DNA of 64,000 nucleotides from positions 67,494,172 to 67,558,171 of the forward strand of contig NC_080571.1 of NCBI RefSeq assembly GCF_030247185.1, written 5' to 3'. This document shows, piece by piece, positions 32,433 to 44,152 of this stretch. This stretch comes from Malaya genurostris. Its lineage: Eukaryota > Arthropoda > Insecta > Diptera > Culicidae. The notes under the pieces are model-generated. The model ran no database searches. It was not told the DNA's origin and saw only the letters and a list, made by a program, of their open reading frames with translations. The position numbers and the translations under genes were made by a program. Position 1 is the stretch's first letter; each line of letters opens with the position of its first letter.

Positions 32433-32689
32433 TGACTCGGTAAAGTTGAAGCTCTCAATATCCTATTCGCGATGCAGGCGCCACATGAACGCAAATAGGG
32501 CATATTCCACATATTCCACCACGCGGAACAAATGGAAGTAAAAAAGAAGTGGTGTATTAATGCCTAACTCTTGTCATTCACACAGTGTCATTAAAATATT
32601 TTTTGTTTATTAAGATAAATTCTAACGCGAACTTGAGCTTATTTTTGATACAACATTTTTTTTCAAAATTATCACTATTGAACATAATA

Positions 32690-33290
32690 TATTTGAACTT
32701 CCGGTTCTGGAGACACCATTGGTCAAACCCGATAAAATTGTGCGGATAGAATATAGTGCTATTTGTCCGTTGCGTCACTTATATGATTTCCGTTCTGGAG
32801 TACACGATCAATTTTTTCGGTACGTCCGGAACCGGGATCGAAGATCTGGTATACCCAATGCAATGATTTTGATCATCAATTAACCATAACTGTTCAATTG
32901 AAGATTTATAAGGAAAGTTGAACGTGTTTCGCTCGATTTTTCAATATCATGTAGAAAAACAATTGAAAATCAATTTGTCATACTTATCATTCTGTAATTC
33001 CGGAACAGGAAGTCGAATCCGGATGAAATTTGACAGATCTTCCATTTGAATCTAAGCTTGTGAAAATTGCTTGCAGTCTTTGAGAAACTTTTGTTTTATT
33101 TGTTTGCGCATTTTATTCCGTTACTTCGCAACCGGAAGTCGGATCGGGATGAAATTCAGTAGTATACTAAATGGGATTATAAGGCCTTGAATCTGAGTTG
33201 AAGAAAATCGGTTAAGCGCTTTCTGAAAAAAATCGAATGCACTTCTTCTTCATGTTTTTACACATTTTATCCCATTACTTTCGAACCGGC
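32690..33290 (+). repeat. ~158-bp satellite-like units
   Basis: Diverged monomers with TTCCGGAACAGGAAGTCGAA (about 32997) and GCAACCGGAAGTCGGATC (about 33128), separated by about 130 bp, plus weaker units to either side. Sequence from 33291 to 33677 is unassigned. Confidence 0.6.
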
Positions 33291-33677
33291 AGTTTGATAA
33301 AAAAAATTACAGGGTTGTATACAACACATGCTCGAGCATAATTCCATTAAAAATGAATCAATTCTAAGGTTCACATGGAAAAAATATAGATGATGGTGGA
33401 TGCACTAAATCATAGATTTGAAAGCGTATTATTGTTTGCGGACTAGAAAAATTACAATTTGATTTTTTCATAATAACTGGTTCTATTTTTATCCTTTTCC
33501 AAACTGGAAAATATTTGAAAAATATTCTTCAACTGGAAGTCATCGTATATGGTTTTAAAGTTACTCAAAAGATCAATTTTAGATACAAACTATCCCAAGA
33601 TGTATAGTAAGACGAATGAAATGTTTTAATATAATAGAAGAATAAACATAAAGTTAGTTCACGCTGTCGAAGATATA

Positions 33678-34598
33678 ACAGATCGGCTGAAAAGTTCGTA
33701 TCGTTTCTATGAGAGGGCGCCACTAGAATTAAATTCATACCATTTTCAGTTAGTACCAACCTTCAAAAGATACGTGTATAAATTTGACAGCTGTCTGATT
33801 ATTAGTTTGTGAGATATTGCATTTTGAGTGAAGCTACTTTTGTTATTGTGAAAAAAATAAAAAAAAAAGGAATTTCGTTTGTTAATGAAACACTACTTTT
33901 TGATGAAAAAAAGTGCCGCCGATACCAAAAAATGGCTTGATGAGTGTTAGTCAGACTCTGCACCGGGCGAAGCAACAATTCGTAAGTGGTTTGCAAAATT
34001 TCGTTCTGGTCATATGAGCACCGAAGACGATGAACGCAGTGGACGTCCAAAAGAGGCTGTTACCGATGAAAACGTGAAAAAAATCCACAAAATGATTTTC
34101 AATGACCGTAAAGTGAAGTTGATCGAGATAGCTGACACCCTAAAGATATCAAAGGAACGTGTTGGACATATTATTCACGAATATTTGGATATGAGAAAGC
34201 TTTGTGCAAAATGGGTGCCGCGTGAGCTCACAATCGATCAAAAACAACAACGAATTGATGATTGAAAACCATGCTGAAATTTAACGAATTGGGCTTCGAA
34301 TTGCTCCCTCATCCACCGTATTCTCCAAATTTGGCCCCCAGTGACTTTTTCCTGTTATCAGACCTCAACAGAATGCTCGCTGGTAAAAAATTTAGAAGCA
34401 ATGAAGAGGTAATCGCTGAAACTGAGGCCTATTTTGAGGCAAAGGACAAATCGTACTACAAAAATGGTATCGAAAAGTTGGAAGATCGCTATAATCGCTG
34501 TATCGCCTCTGATGGCAATTATGTTGAATAATAAAAACGAATTTTTCTAAAAAAATGTGTGTTTCTATTAAACGATACGAACTTTTCAGCCGAACTGT
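33678..34598 (+). mobile_element. Mariner (irritans/Himar-like), internally deleted copy 2
   Basis: TIRs ACAGATCGGCTGAAAAGTTC (left) and the inverse ACAGTTCGGCTGAAAAGTTC (right) are flanked by TA at 33676-33677 and 34599-34600. The transposase reads through the two helix-turn-helix parts (stop TAG at the CYPDSAP site near 33948, otherwise open to ...ELTIDQKQQRIDD). A TGA follows, and then the C-terminal part from KTMLKFNELGFE to NRCIASDGNYVE. The deletion junction is the same as in copy 1: the catalytic core between DQKQQR and the MLK.NELGFE block is missing. Confidence 0.9.
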
Positions 34599-34859
34599 TA
34601 TAAAGAGTATTTAGTGTTGTAGCCATATTTATTGCAAAAGAAGTATCTATGATTATCTTCATATTACAGGTTTGAACTGAATCCATTAGTAAGACACCGT
34701 TTTGCTCGTAAATTGAGATTTCAGTATGGGCACGACCACGTCGATAAATCAATCCATTTTTAAACGTACAATATTTAAGTAACACTTTCGTGTGAAGTTG
34801 AAGTTTAACAAATCACCGAGATGCAAGCACTTCAAATTAGTTCCAAAAAATTTATCGTT

Positions 34860-35305
34860 CTAAATTGGTCTGCTAGTAACCGGAAATTAAAAGCAACAGC
34901 TAATTGATATTCAATATACTCAAACGAACACGGTGGGCAGCAGACGGAGAATGGCATCAACACACAGCACTCAGTGCAAAAGCGATCATTCAGTGGGCCA
35001 ATGGACGAAACTTTTAGTTTTGTTATCCACTCGGTCCACAGTCAAACTATTTGCCTCGTTCGCAGTCATGCGTTTACTGAGCTAAGTGAGTGCCAGCGTA
35101 TATATTTATAGATTCCTTTTTGTGCGATAGTTCGTTCGGCCCAGAATGGTCGAAGATGACATCATTGGTTCGATAAAAACATAGTTCGATTTGAACCGAT
35201 TTTCCAACTGTAAATTATTGAAATACTTAAACGACGTTTGTTTAAGTTAAAGTTAAATGTTTCCGAATTGATTGGTAGTTCAACTACATAAATCCATCAA
35301 CAAAC
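34860..35305 (+). repeat. Duplicated segment, partner of 27945-28265
   Basis: It shares the block order described at 27945-28265 and carries about 120 bp extra in its middle. It contains ATATATTTATAGATTCC, a TATA-like sequence, followed by TTTTTGTGCGATAG, with no reading frame behind it. Confidence 0.5.
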
Positions 35306-35389
35306 GAGTGTAGTGAAGAGTAAGACATTTTTAAAGCCAAAATATTCAATCGCAGCGTTTGAGACCGAGGGACCTTTCATTTTTTTTAC

Positions 35390-35480
35390 TTTTTTGTTCA
35401 TTTTATTCCGTTACTCCCGAACCGGAAATTCGATCCGAATAAAATTCAATAGCCGGCTATGGAACCAAGAGATTTATAAT
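35390..35480 (+). repeat. Single ~158-bp family monomer (partial)
   Basis: CGAACCGGAAATTCGATCCG followed by AATAAAATTCAATAG and a 'CTATGGAACCAAGAG' box. Confidence 0.5.
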
Positions 35481-35851
35481 TTCAGTAAGTTTGCGGAAAT
35501 CGGGGCTTACTGGGGTATTATGCATGGAACCGCTGAACTTTCGACACTGTAATAAGGCGAATCTTATTACACTGGATATCAAGATGTTGTCATAGAATAA
35601 CATTTATTGTTAGTGGCCGTTATACTGTTATATAGCTTTTGAGACTTCATCGAATTATTAAGTCAAAGATATAAAACAAAAGATCCTTTGCAATTCCATA
35701 CAACTATAGCTTTTTTTAATTAGTAACATTAACATATGAGAAGAGCATCATTATACCGAAAGATGAACAAATTTTCCATACAACTACTTCGAATGTGCAT
35801 CAGTTTAATGTAACTGTTTACAATAAATAATTACTACAGCCTAGATAAACT

Positions 35852-36897
35852 TTACACCCCCGTAGTACGCTTGATGAAGTTTCTAATCGACGGATGGGCT
35901 ATGTTAGTATAGACCGAAGGCATCCCATCTTCGCAGTCTACTGATCCCCAGGACACAATTCCGTGCTGAACACCGTTTTGTACGGCTGGCCCTCCACTAT
36001 CTCCGCTACATGGGTTGATGTCCTTTGCACCGGCACAAATCATACTGAAACGGATAGTTGGCTTAAACTGTGTCTTCTAAACGATAATATAATGTCTCAA
36101 TGTCATACACGTCTGTTACCAATTTTTCCCATAGAAGATTGCATTTAGCTCGACTGACAACTGGCAGTGCTACCTTCAACAATTTATCGGGTTCATCACC
36201 ATTACTGTCCTCGCCCCAGCCAGCGATTATCACATCCGGTCCTTCGACCCATTCGGAGTTGGCTAACGGAATGATAGCTCGTGATGCACCACCACTAAAC
36301 GGCGTTTTCACCCGAATGGTTGCCACATCGTAAGGGAACAATTGCGGATCGTACAACTCATGGATATGGTAGAAGTATATCGGATGAACAATCCCTCCGC
36401 TTGAATGGGACGAGCTACCAGAACGAATTGTTATCTGAAAACGATATTTGGATCTCATTTAGTGATGTTTTCGCTTTGAGTTTGTTGAGTAAAACTAATT
36501 CAAATCATACATGCGAGTTCAAAGGATACCAAGCGAGACAGTGCGCCGCTGTGAGAACCCATGAGTGCGAAATTATCGAACCACCACACATCTGGTAAGT
36601 TGAGTACAGTACTGCCACTTGGTAAGGAAACTCTTCAATTGTTGCGGCAGTTCCCCCAACGATTCTGGTTCTGTTCTTGCTCTCATGACTCGGATTGAGA
36701 CCATTCGTTTTTCTAGCAATGAAACTCTGCAAGGCTGCTGGTGGGCGATTAACTCGTGCCAAAGCTTCTTCCACTGTTAGTCCTGAGTAATAAGTGAACA
36801 TTTTTAATATTTTCAATAGAATGAACAAGTCGATTTGTTTACTTTTTGTTTCAGCGAACACTGATATGGACAATAGTAAGACTAGAAAGAAATGCAT
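35852..36897 (-). CDS. Secreted chymotrypsin-fold serine protease, paralogue B
   Basis: Exons on the minus strand are 36897-36843, 36782-36511, 36434-36109 and 36044-35852 (55/272/326/193 nt), coding 281 residues. The signal peptide is MHFFLVLLLSISVFAETK. The propeptide is three residues shorter than in the other paralogues and ends KNRTR, before IVGGTAATIEEFPYQ. The triad is His in LTAAHC, Asp in YDVATIRV and Ser in CSGDSGGP. Position 189 is Asn (DINPCSGD) and 226 is Ser. The activation site and cysteines are conserved. Exon 3 ends VTDV with donor GTATGA. The TATA box of the other paralogues is degraded here (TATGACGAAAA), although the TCAGTTCATTG start motif remains, so expression may be reduced. 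The coding region is intact. Confidence 0.87.
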
Positions 36898-37207
36898 TTC
36901 CGATTCAGTTTGGTACTTGATTCGTTTGGATTTCACAATGAACTGAGAATTATTGTCATCAAGTTTCAAATTTTCGTCATACTATCGATTTAATTTCAAG
37001 TGGAAATAATCCAGCGTCTCCGCATGTACAAATATTTGAAAACAATTTATCTGCGTGCACGAGAATGGCTTTTATTTGTAAACCGTTTTATTACCTACAC
37101 TCAAGAAAAGCTTATCTGCCACAAACATACAGTAGTATAATAATAGTCTTTTCATGTTTTAATTCCATGACTACTGAAGCTATGATTCCAAATTTGTGTT
37201 TTGTTAA

Positions 37208-37377
37208 TTGTTAATGCATAGGGCGCTGGTCTAACAAGCCAGTTGTCGTATGTTCGGCTCCCGCCTTGGCGAGATTCTTAGTGTCAGTAGGATTGTAGTA
37301 CTAGCTATGCAATGATTCTGCAAACTAAGAATCGGCTGCGAAGTAATTAAATGTCAAGACTTTGCTTTGCTTTGTTA
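37208..37377 (+). repeat. tRNA-derived SINE family 2, copy 1
   Basis: AATGCATAGGGCGCTGGTCT, AACAAGCCAGTTGTCG and TATGTTCGGCTCCCG resemble tRNA D-arm to T-arm order. Then come ATTCTTAGTGTCAGTAGGAT and a 3' end with repeated TTTGC (TTTGCTTTGCTTTG). The minus-strand copy at 57238-57452 is longer. Confidence 0.6.
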
Positions 37378-37610
37378 CTGTTTTCACTTACAATTATAAG
37401 AAAATAGCCTTCAATTAAAATATATCCTCAACAATGGTAGCGGAAAAACTAATTTTGCGATTTTCTGTCCCATTACTAACATCATTAAGGTCAGTTTATC
37501 CATGAATAGCACCACGTTTGTGCCAGTGCGCGAAATTTCATGCACATATTCAAACCTTAAATATACTGCAAGCTCATGTTCAAGTTTATTCTGATCACCG
37601 AACACGGGAG

Positions 37611-38225
37611 CAGGTCATTTCGCCGAAAGGGTAATTTCGAATACATCATCTTATTATTATTTTGTGTTATTATGCCTCATGTACAACAGATGTGGCGCAG
37701 CCACATAACCGAAGCCAAGATGGCTCGGCAGCATGAAGCTACCGAGGCGACGCCGGCTGAGATGACCGCCGACCCGCCGTCGGAAGCGGCGGTCTCTTGC
37801 ATACAAACCTGTAACCGCCTCGTTTGCCCGGTCTACTCGAAGCTAGGTTTCTTTACTTTAGTTAGGTCCGAACGAGCGGTAGCGAGGTCGGACAGCACAC
37901 GAATCAAATCGATGTGGAGAAGCCGCAATAAATATTTTTTCACTTAGTAAACGGAAAATACAACATACATTTGCTTGGTAGATACACCTATGCAATTGCT
38001 TTGATGCTAAGTGGCTAATAGTCAACAAGTTTTCTTGGAAACTCCGTTCTGAGGTTTATGAATCAATCTTTATTCCAGAAGTACAATTGTAGGTCAGCAA
38101 AACGGGTGTTAACGTATTATCATTCATTTGTGTTCATTTTAGATCAATTCCAATCATAATATTAAGACAATTGCAGGAATCGGCGAAACGGCTTTCGGTG
38201 AAATGGGTTTCGGCGAAATGACCCT
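37611..38225. mobile_element. TIR element (CAGGTCATTTCGCCGAAA), 615 bp, GC-rich core
   Basis: The left end CAGGTCATTTCGCCGAAA and the inverted right end CAGGGTCATTTCGCCGAAA pair. The right end contains further copies of the TTTCGGCGAAATG phrase. The core at 37680-37930 is strikingly GC-rich for this window (CCGCCGACCCGCCGTCGG hairpin). It holds a 123-codon frame (37576-37947) that crosses the element's left boundary and has no known domain, so I do not call it a gene. A diverged right-end-like phrase recurs at 56360-56388. Confidence 0.6.
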
Positions 38226-38639
38226 GATCCAACGAACACTGTGACACAACAAATAGAACAAAAGATAGAACAAAGGTAAAATACATCAAGTTCTGCAGTA
38301 GTCAGAGTGAAAAAATGGCGACAATAACAAGAGCGATACAAAACTGAGTATGTCAGGGTTACTATTTATTTACAATTTTAAGACAAAGAAAACAAATTGT
38401 AATCGTTGTTATCACGAAAGTAATAATTATTGGAATGATTTTAAATTCAAAAATAATGTTTCAAATTCCTCTAATATTAGTTCATTGCCGTGTTTTCTCA
38501 TTTATATTGTACTCAATACACTGTTACTACAGAATCAGAACTTGGATCCGGAAAAAAAATGTAACCGGATATGAGTTATGTAGACCTCATTTTTGAACCT
38601 AACTTGCGAAAATCGGTTTCAAGCGTTGTCAAAGAAAAT

Positions 38640-38840
38640 CGAGCATGCATTTTATTGTACGTTGGAACACATTTGATTATAAATTTGTGACAAAAAATGT
38701 CACTCGATTTTCTCAGAGATGGCTGAACCGATTTTCACAAACTTTCATTCAAATGAATGGTCTCATGGTTTCATACAAAACATCTGGATTCCATTTGGAT
38801 CCGGCTTCCGGTTCCGGAATTATAGGGTGCAGTTTGTTTA
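38640..38840 (-). repeat. ~158-bp family monomer, inverse orientation
   Basis: CGATTTTCTCAGAGATGGCTG, then CATTCAAATGAATGGTCTCA, then GGATCCGGCTTCCGGTTCCG, ending ATTATAGGGTG. Confidence 0.6.
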
Positions 38841-38869
38841 AACTTTAAACCATCACTTAGCAAATTCAG

Positions 38870-39010
38870 CAACTAGAAGTTCTATATCGATAATAGAGCA
38901 GAAACTGGAACAAACGTATCCCCAGCAAGCCGTTATAGTTTTATTTATTCGACCAGTTCTTCTGTCAAATTTAAAACTGGTCTACGATGCCGTTCTATTT
39001 TTTGTATATT
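38870..39010 (+). repeat. Dispersed repeat, partner of 61150-61325
   Basis: Shared phrases: AAATTCAGCAACTAGAAGTT, AACAAACGTATCCCCAGCAA, GCCGTTATAGTTTTATTTAT, and CTGTCAAATTTAAAACTGGT. Same orientation in both. No coding potential; class unknown. Confidence 0.55.
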
Positions 39011-39090
39011 TGAAACAAAAATAGGGTCGTTGCTGACGATAGTCAGACAGCGACTGGCACAGTAGAGAAGGCAACAAGCGATCATAAGTA

Positions 39091-39408
39091 TACTCTCCTA
39101 CCCAGTGCTTGACCGGTTGTTTGTTGTCTGATGAACAGAGAAGATGTTTTAATATATGGTACCGGCCGTGAGGCGGTTAGAATTTAGACCATTGTTCGAT
39201 GCAAGCTTACCAACTCGGTGCTGTTGTAGAACTGCGTATGCACGGATTACACAAGAACACAGGTTCGAGTCCTGTCTCTGAGCGTATCTTTTTCCAAAAA
39301 ATCATCTTTTCTGTGAGATTTTCACTCATTTCGCTTTTTCAATATACACGGATAAAAATTCAGTGCAATAGAATTTTACCCGTGTACGTTTCCACTTAGT
39401 CATTGCAA
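39091..39408 (+). repeat. tRNA-derived SINE family 1, copy 3 (with a 38-bp hairpin insertion)
   Basis: It contains GAAGATGTTTTAATATATGG, GGTTCGAGTCCTGTCTCTGA and a CACTTAGTCATTGCAAAC end. Near its 3' end a 38-bp palindrome has been inserted at a TA (see next entry). Confidence 0.6.
39347..39384. mobile_element. 38-bp TA-flanked hairpin insertion in SINE copy 3
   Basis: CACGGATAAAAATTC and GAATTTTACCCGTG form a stem around a short loop. TA lies on both sides (39345-39346 and 39385-39386). SINE copies 1 and 2 read through the same place without it. It looks like an extremely short MITE or a transposition/repair footprint. Confidence 0.5.
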
Positions 39409-39861
39409 ACTTATTTTCGCTTTCTTTACGTTTTGCCTTCGGTTCATCGGAAGTTTTTTTAACTTCACTATGAAAAAAGGCGGGTGGGTAATGTCAGAGA
39501 CATAACTAGATAACGTGAATACGAAAAAAATGACATACTATTTCCATACTTCCGAATATCACGAATAATACGTACGAGTTGATTGATTGTGTGACTTTTG
39601 CAAACTTTCAATACTTCACTTGTTGACTTATAACGGTATAAGGCGGAACACACGAGAGCAATAAATTACAGTGTTGTAAGGCACGGTCCAACAAATTGTT
39701 TGTGACCATCCCAGATTTTTAAATTCCAGTTAAGAATTGATAAGTCATTAATTTCAATAACTTACTTGCCAAATACGTCTCGAAAATACAAATTATATAG
39801 CGATTCGAAAACCGTCATCTTGGATTTGAAGAATTCTACAACTTACAACATAAACTGCAAC

Positions 39862-39905
39862 ATAAACTGCTACGCACTGATGAGTCTAAGACGAAACGTA
39901 AAATC
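39862..39905. repeat. Solo arm of the palindromic MITE at 19584-19837
   Basis: CATAAACTGCTACGCACTGA followed by TGAGTCTAAGACGAAACGT matches one arm of the palindrome. Confidence 0.5.
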
Positions 39906-41868
39906 AAGTGAACTATAAATTATTGATATACACTTTTCCCAGTCGCTACCTAATTTTGGATCAAAACCTACCCTAATTAAATTAAAGTGCATCTTTGCAT
40001 TTTTTAGGTAACTGGCGTTTTACGTGAACCAGACGAACGAGCTCAATATTTCATGTAAATGTAAGATTGCCCAAAGTGTTGTCATGCAGCTTTGGCAATG
40101 TTCGCTATTTATTTTGTTACGATCAAGTCAACGTTTGAGTGAACACCGATTCAGTTACTAACCCATATGAACTCAAAAAGAGTAATCGGTTATTTACCCA
40201 AAATTTGGGTGAAAGTTATTTTTTTTCGTGTCTAATATTGAGTAGCTTATAAAATAGCTCGACAATGAGCGTTTTCTCCACAAAATGTAAGCTCGATTTT
40301 CAGTGTACACTCGCCAATCGTGGACAAAAAGTATTTATAATTCCTCCAAAAAAATCACGAGAAAAGGTAGCATATTATTCACTTAGAACCAGGGGTTTTT
40401 ACACATAATTAAGCTACTCCAATTACTTCCTTTTATGAACCTATGAATACCGGGAGAAGCTGAGTAGTAAAAACAGAAAAAAATATTGGAAAAATCAGTA
40501 AATTCTGGGTAGTTTCGAGGTTTTTTTGATTTATATATTTACAACAACAAATGGTGTTCAATTCAGCCAATGTTGTCTTAAAACAACCAACATTTATTCT
40601 AAACAATCTGAATATGTAAGTAGAGGTACGCATTAGCATAAATTTATGGTTTATTCCAAACAGCTTCTTTACATAATTCTTGATATAAAATGGAACATTA
40701 AAAAAATTGAAAATCATTCAATTCTTTCATAACATGATGCAAAGTGGGAATCAGTCAGGTTGAAGTATTGTCATCACTCAAAAGATTTATATTTGTAACA
40801 AAGTTTTAACCATTTCGCTAAAGGTCAGGAAATGAATTAGAAGAGCATTTGGTTATAAATTGAATGACTAAATTGATCGTTTTAAACAACATATTATTAA
40901 CCCTCATATTAGCCAATTAAAAATATTCAAGGCTTAGAACCACACATAATTGATGCCTGTTTTACTAGCGAACAAAACGTGTCGTAAGCCTACTGCACTC
41001 AATCACTGAAAATATTCCGTATTTCTATGTGTTGGTTTTGCGCTATACACTTTGTGCGACGTTTCGTTCAATTCAAGCGGTGGAAATTTTGCGCATATTA
41101 GTTTGGCATTGAATTTCACCGCGATGCTCGTCCATACCAAACATTTTAGAAAACTTCAATTTTGTGTTATTTGTGGTAATCTCATACTACTGAAAATTAT
41201 ATCATAAATTGTGAACATATTTCCGATGGTATGGAGAAAAGAATATATTACTGCGTTGAATACATCAAGTTCTACCCATTCTTGTATAAAGTTAATTTTG
41301 AAAAGGCACGCCATAGTAAAATTAGACGTACTCACGTCAATAACCATTCAGATACAGACATCTGCTGATCTCAACGAACTGAATCGAATGATATATGCTA
41401 CTTGATTCTCCGGGTTCCGCTAGCAAAGCTGGTTTTCATAGTACCCTGAGTAGTCTTTCTACATGAGAAATCTAACAAAACCTATAGTGACTGAAACTTA
41501 AACCTAGAATAATTAGATCACAAAGTAAGATCGTTAACGACTAAGCATAAAAAATCCTCATCAATTTTCACTGAAAAAAGTACTTTAGGGAAATTAACTA
41601 AATTTATGAAACCGTACATTGGAAGAGCATGGAAAAATTATTTGGAACAAGTTTTTTGCGATCAGAACTTTGTAATCATTATTTAGATTCATTATATATT
41701 GAAAACCGTGTTTCTGTCATTCAATGCAAATATTTTCACAAATTTCAATACTTAAACATAACAAGACTCCATAATTACTCCAAAATCAAAACAGATTAAT
41801 TTGACATAAATGCTATTAATGAACCACAATAACACAACATAAATTATCCGTATAGCCTAAAAACAATA
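39906..41868. other. Two-kilobase spacer, nothing recognised
   Basis: AT-rich, with scattered frames of 60-95 codons on both strands, none with a motif. It lies downstream of paralogue C. Confidence 0.35.
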
Positions 41869-42923
41869 TCACACCCGGGCAGTACGTTTGATGAAGTTCC
41901 TAATGGACGGATGGGCTATGTTCGTATAGACTGACGGCATTCCAAGGGTGCAAAGGCGGGATCCCCAGGACACAATACCGTGCTGTACGCCCAATTGAGC
42001 GGCTGGTCCGCCACTGTCTCCGTTACAGGGATTGATGTCTTTGGCACCGGCACAAATCATACTGAAACGGATAGTTGGTTTGAAGTGAAATTTTCCTCCA
42101 AATGGAAACATAATCGATTAGTGTCATACTCGGCTGTTACCATATTTTCCCACTGTTTGCTGCAATCACTCCGACTGATAACTGGTATTTCTACCTTTTG
42201 CAGTTTAGCCGGAGTATAGCCATTACTATCCAGACCCCAGCCTGTGACTAGCACCGGCGTTCCTTCGATCCATTCCGAGTCGGCCAACGGAATGACAGCT
42301 AGTGATGATCCGATAAACGGAACTCTCACTCGAATGGTTGCCACATCGTGAGGGAATTCATGCGAATCATATAGCTCATGGATGTTGTAGTAGTATATTC
42401 GATGAACGATTCCTCCGCTGCCGTGAAACGAACTACCAGAACGAATTGTAATCTGAAAAGATGTACAGAACAGAACAGAAGTTTTCGATTCGGACTAGTT
42501 AAGAGAGGCAAATTCCTTATCATACATCCGAGTTCGAGGGATACCAAGAGAGACAATGAGCTGCTGTGAGAACCCATGAGTGAGAAATTATCGAACCACC
42601 ACAAATCTGTCGAGTTCGGTACAGTAATGCCACTTGATATGGAATTTCTTCAATTGTTGCTTCAGTTCCTCCAACGATTCTCGTGCTATTTCGGGTCCAA
42701 TGGTTCTGGATTTGATCATGAATGCTATTCGTTTTTCTAGCAATCAAATTCTGCAAGGCTGCCGGTGGTTGATTAACTATCGCCAAAGCTTCTTCTACGG
42801 TTAATCCTGAGCGATATACGTAAATTTGAGTATTTGTAATAGAATGAGAACGTCGTTTTGTTTACTTTTTGTCTCTGCAAAAACAGAAACCGAAAATAAT
42901 AATAATACTAGAAAGAAATGCAT
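41869..42923 (-). CDS. Secreted chymotrypsin-fold serine protease, paralogue C
   Basis: Exons on the minus strand are 42923-42866, 42806-42526, 42452-42130 and 42061-41869 (58/281/323/193 nt), coding 284 residues. The signal peptide MHFFLVLLLLFSVSVFAETK is one residue longer than in its neighbours. Activation is at NSTR|IVGGTEATIEE. The triad is His in LTAAHC, Asp in HDVATIRV and Ser in CNGDSGGP. Position 189 is Asn (DINPCNGD) and 226 is Ser. The stop follows RTARV. It shares its DINPC and FIKRT segments with paralogue B at 35852-36897, which suggests these two are the closest pair. The coding frame is intact and all introns are 55-80 bp GT-AG. Confidence 0.88.
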
Positions 42924-42971
42924 TTCAGAATCACTATGATACTTGGTTCGTCTGGAACTAACAATGAACTG

Positions 42972-43005
42972 AGAGTTGTTGTCGTCCAGTATGTAGGTTT
43001 TTATC
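42972..43005 (-). promoter_or_regulatory. Core promoter of paralogue C
   Basis: GATAAAAACC (TATA-like, first base changed) starts at 43005 on the minus strand. TCAGTTCATTG lies about 33 bases downstream. This is the same arrangement as in paralogues A, D and E. Confidence 0.55.
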
Positions 43006-43559
43006 AGATTATCAATTTATATTAATGTAGATTGAGCGATGACATAGAACTCTGGACGTAATCATCTCATTGCTCTATCAAATACTTGTGAATAACTTGT
43101 CTGCAAATATGCGTAAATTGTAATACAGTTTATTCCCAGTAATCAAAGAAAACTTATCTTCTACAAATATATAGTAATTATAGCTTTGTCATATTATCAA
43201 TTTATGGCTACTAGAGTTGAAATTCGTGTCGCAGCTATAAACAATTACTATTGACTGTCTGGAGCTTATTGTTCAGAATGTGAGACTGGTATATACTACT
43301 ATACAAACAAGTTTGCAGTGGTGAGCCGCAAATAACAAATAATGAAGTAAATGACTTTTAATTTTGTCATCAAAATAAGATAATAATTTTTACAGTGAAT
43401 CTTATTTGAAGTATCCTATACTGATCTTTTTCATACCCGTACAAATCCTGAGTATTTGATTGCCCAATTATAAAATAACTTAACTGTTTACGGAATGTCA
43501 GAAATAGAATGACGTTCGGTTCGTAACCAAATTTACTTCCCAGATTGTGCTCAGTTCTA
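43006..43559. other. Nothing recognised
   Basis: AT-rich region upstream of paralogue C; no frame or repeat identified. Confidence 0.35.
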
Positions 43560-43641
43560 GAATACAATGCCAGACCAATTCCCGAATTCTTAAGTTCCAA
43601 AACATTGCTTCTAAGTTGGATTTTGGAACTGAATTCTGGTA
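43560..43641. repeat. Degenerate GAATTCTGGAAC array, left half
   Basis: Units such as AATTCCCGAATTCTTAAGTTC and TTTTGGAACTGAATTCTGG end at a TA where element R copy 3 begins. The array resumes at 47213. Confidence 0.55.
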
Positions 43642-44152
43642 GGGTAACGGCTCCCTATTTCATCTGATCTCTTCACCTCATTATTTTGAACATGAATAAT
43701 ATCTTACAACGTACCTGAACCAAACTGTGGAATGTTTTAAAATGATTATTCAAGCTATTGTCACACTTTCTCATTAGAAGAAATGGTTATAAATTCTTCG
43801 GTGATCGTTTTTTTTTCATTTAAACAAACTCACTTTTCAATTTAGGACACATTTTCGTCTCAAGATTTACAGTTCGTCATGTTTCTGAATATCTACTAAT
43901 TGATTCGTCTCAAAACATGATCACTATTTCGCACAATGACAGTACTATTGAATGCTTGATGACTTCATAATTAGTAATGTTCACTTGCTACTTGTTTAAT
44001 TAACGATTAAAAACTCCAAAAACTACCCGACAAGCAATAACAGTATTTAATATTTAGTATTTATTAGGACAATGCTCATCTGACAACAAGTCTTAATGAA
44101 CTAAACTATAAACTAATAAAACTATTTAAAAATGGTAATAATTAATCTAATG

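Noticed and set aside
36959..36990. Paralogue B as a pseudogene because of its degraded TATA box
   Set aside because: All exons, splice sites, triad and stop position are intact, so only expression is in doubt.
37576..37947. 123-codon GC-rich frame as a host gene
   Set aside because: It crosses the boundary of a TIR element and has no known motif; kept only as a finding.
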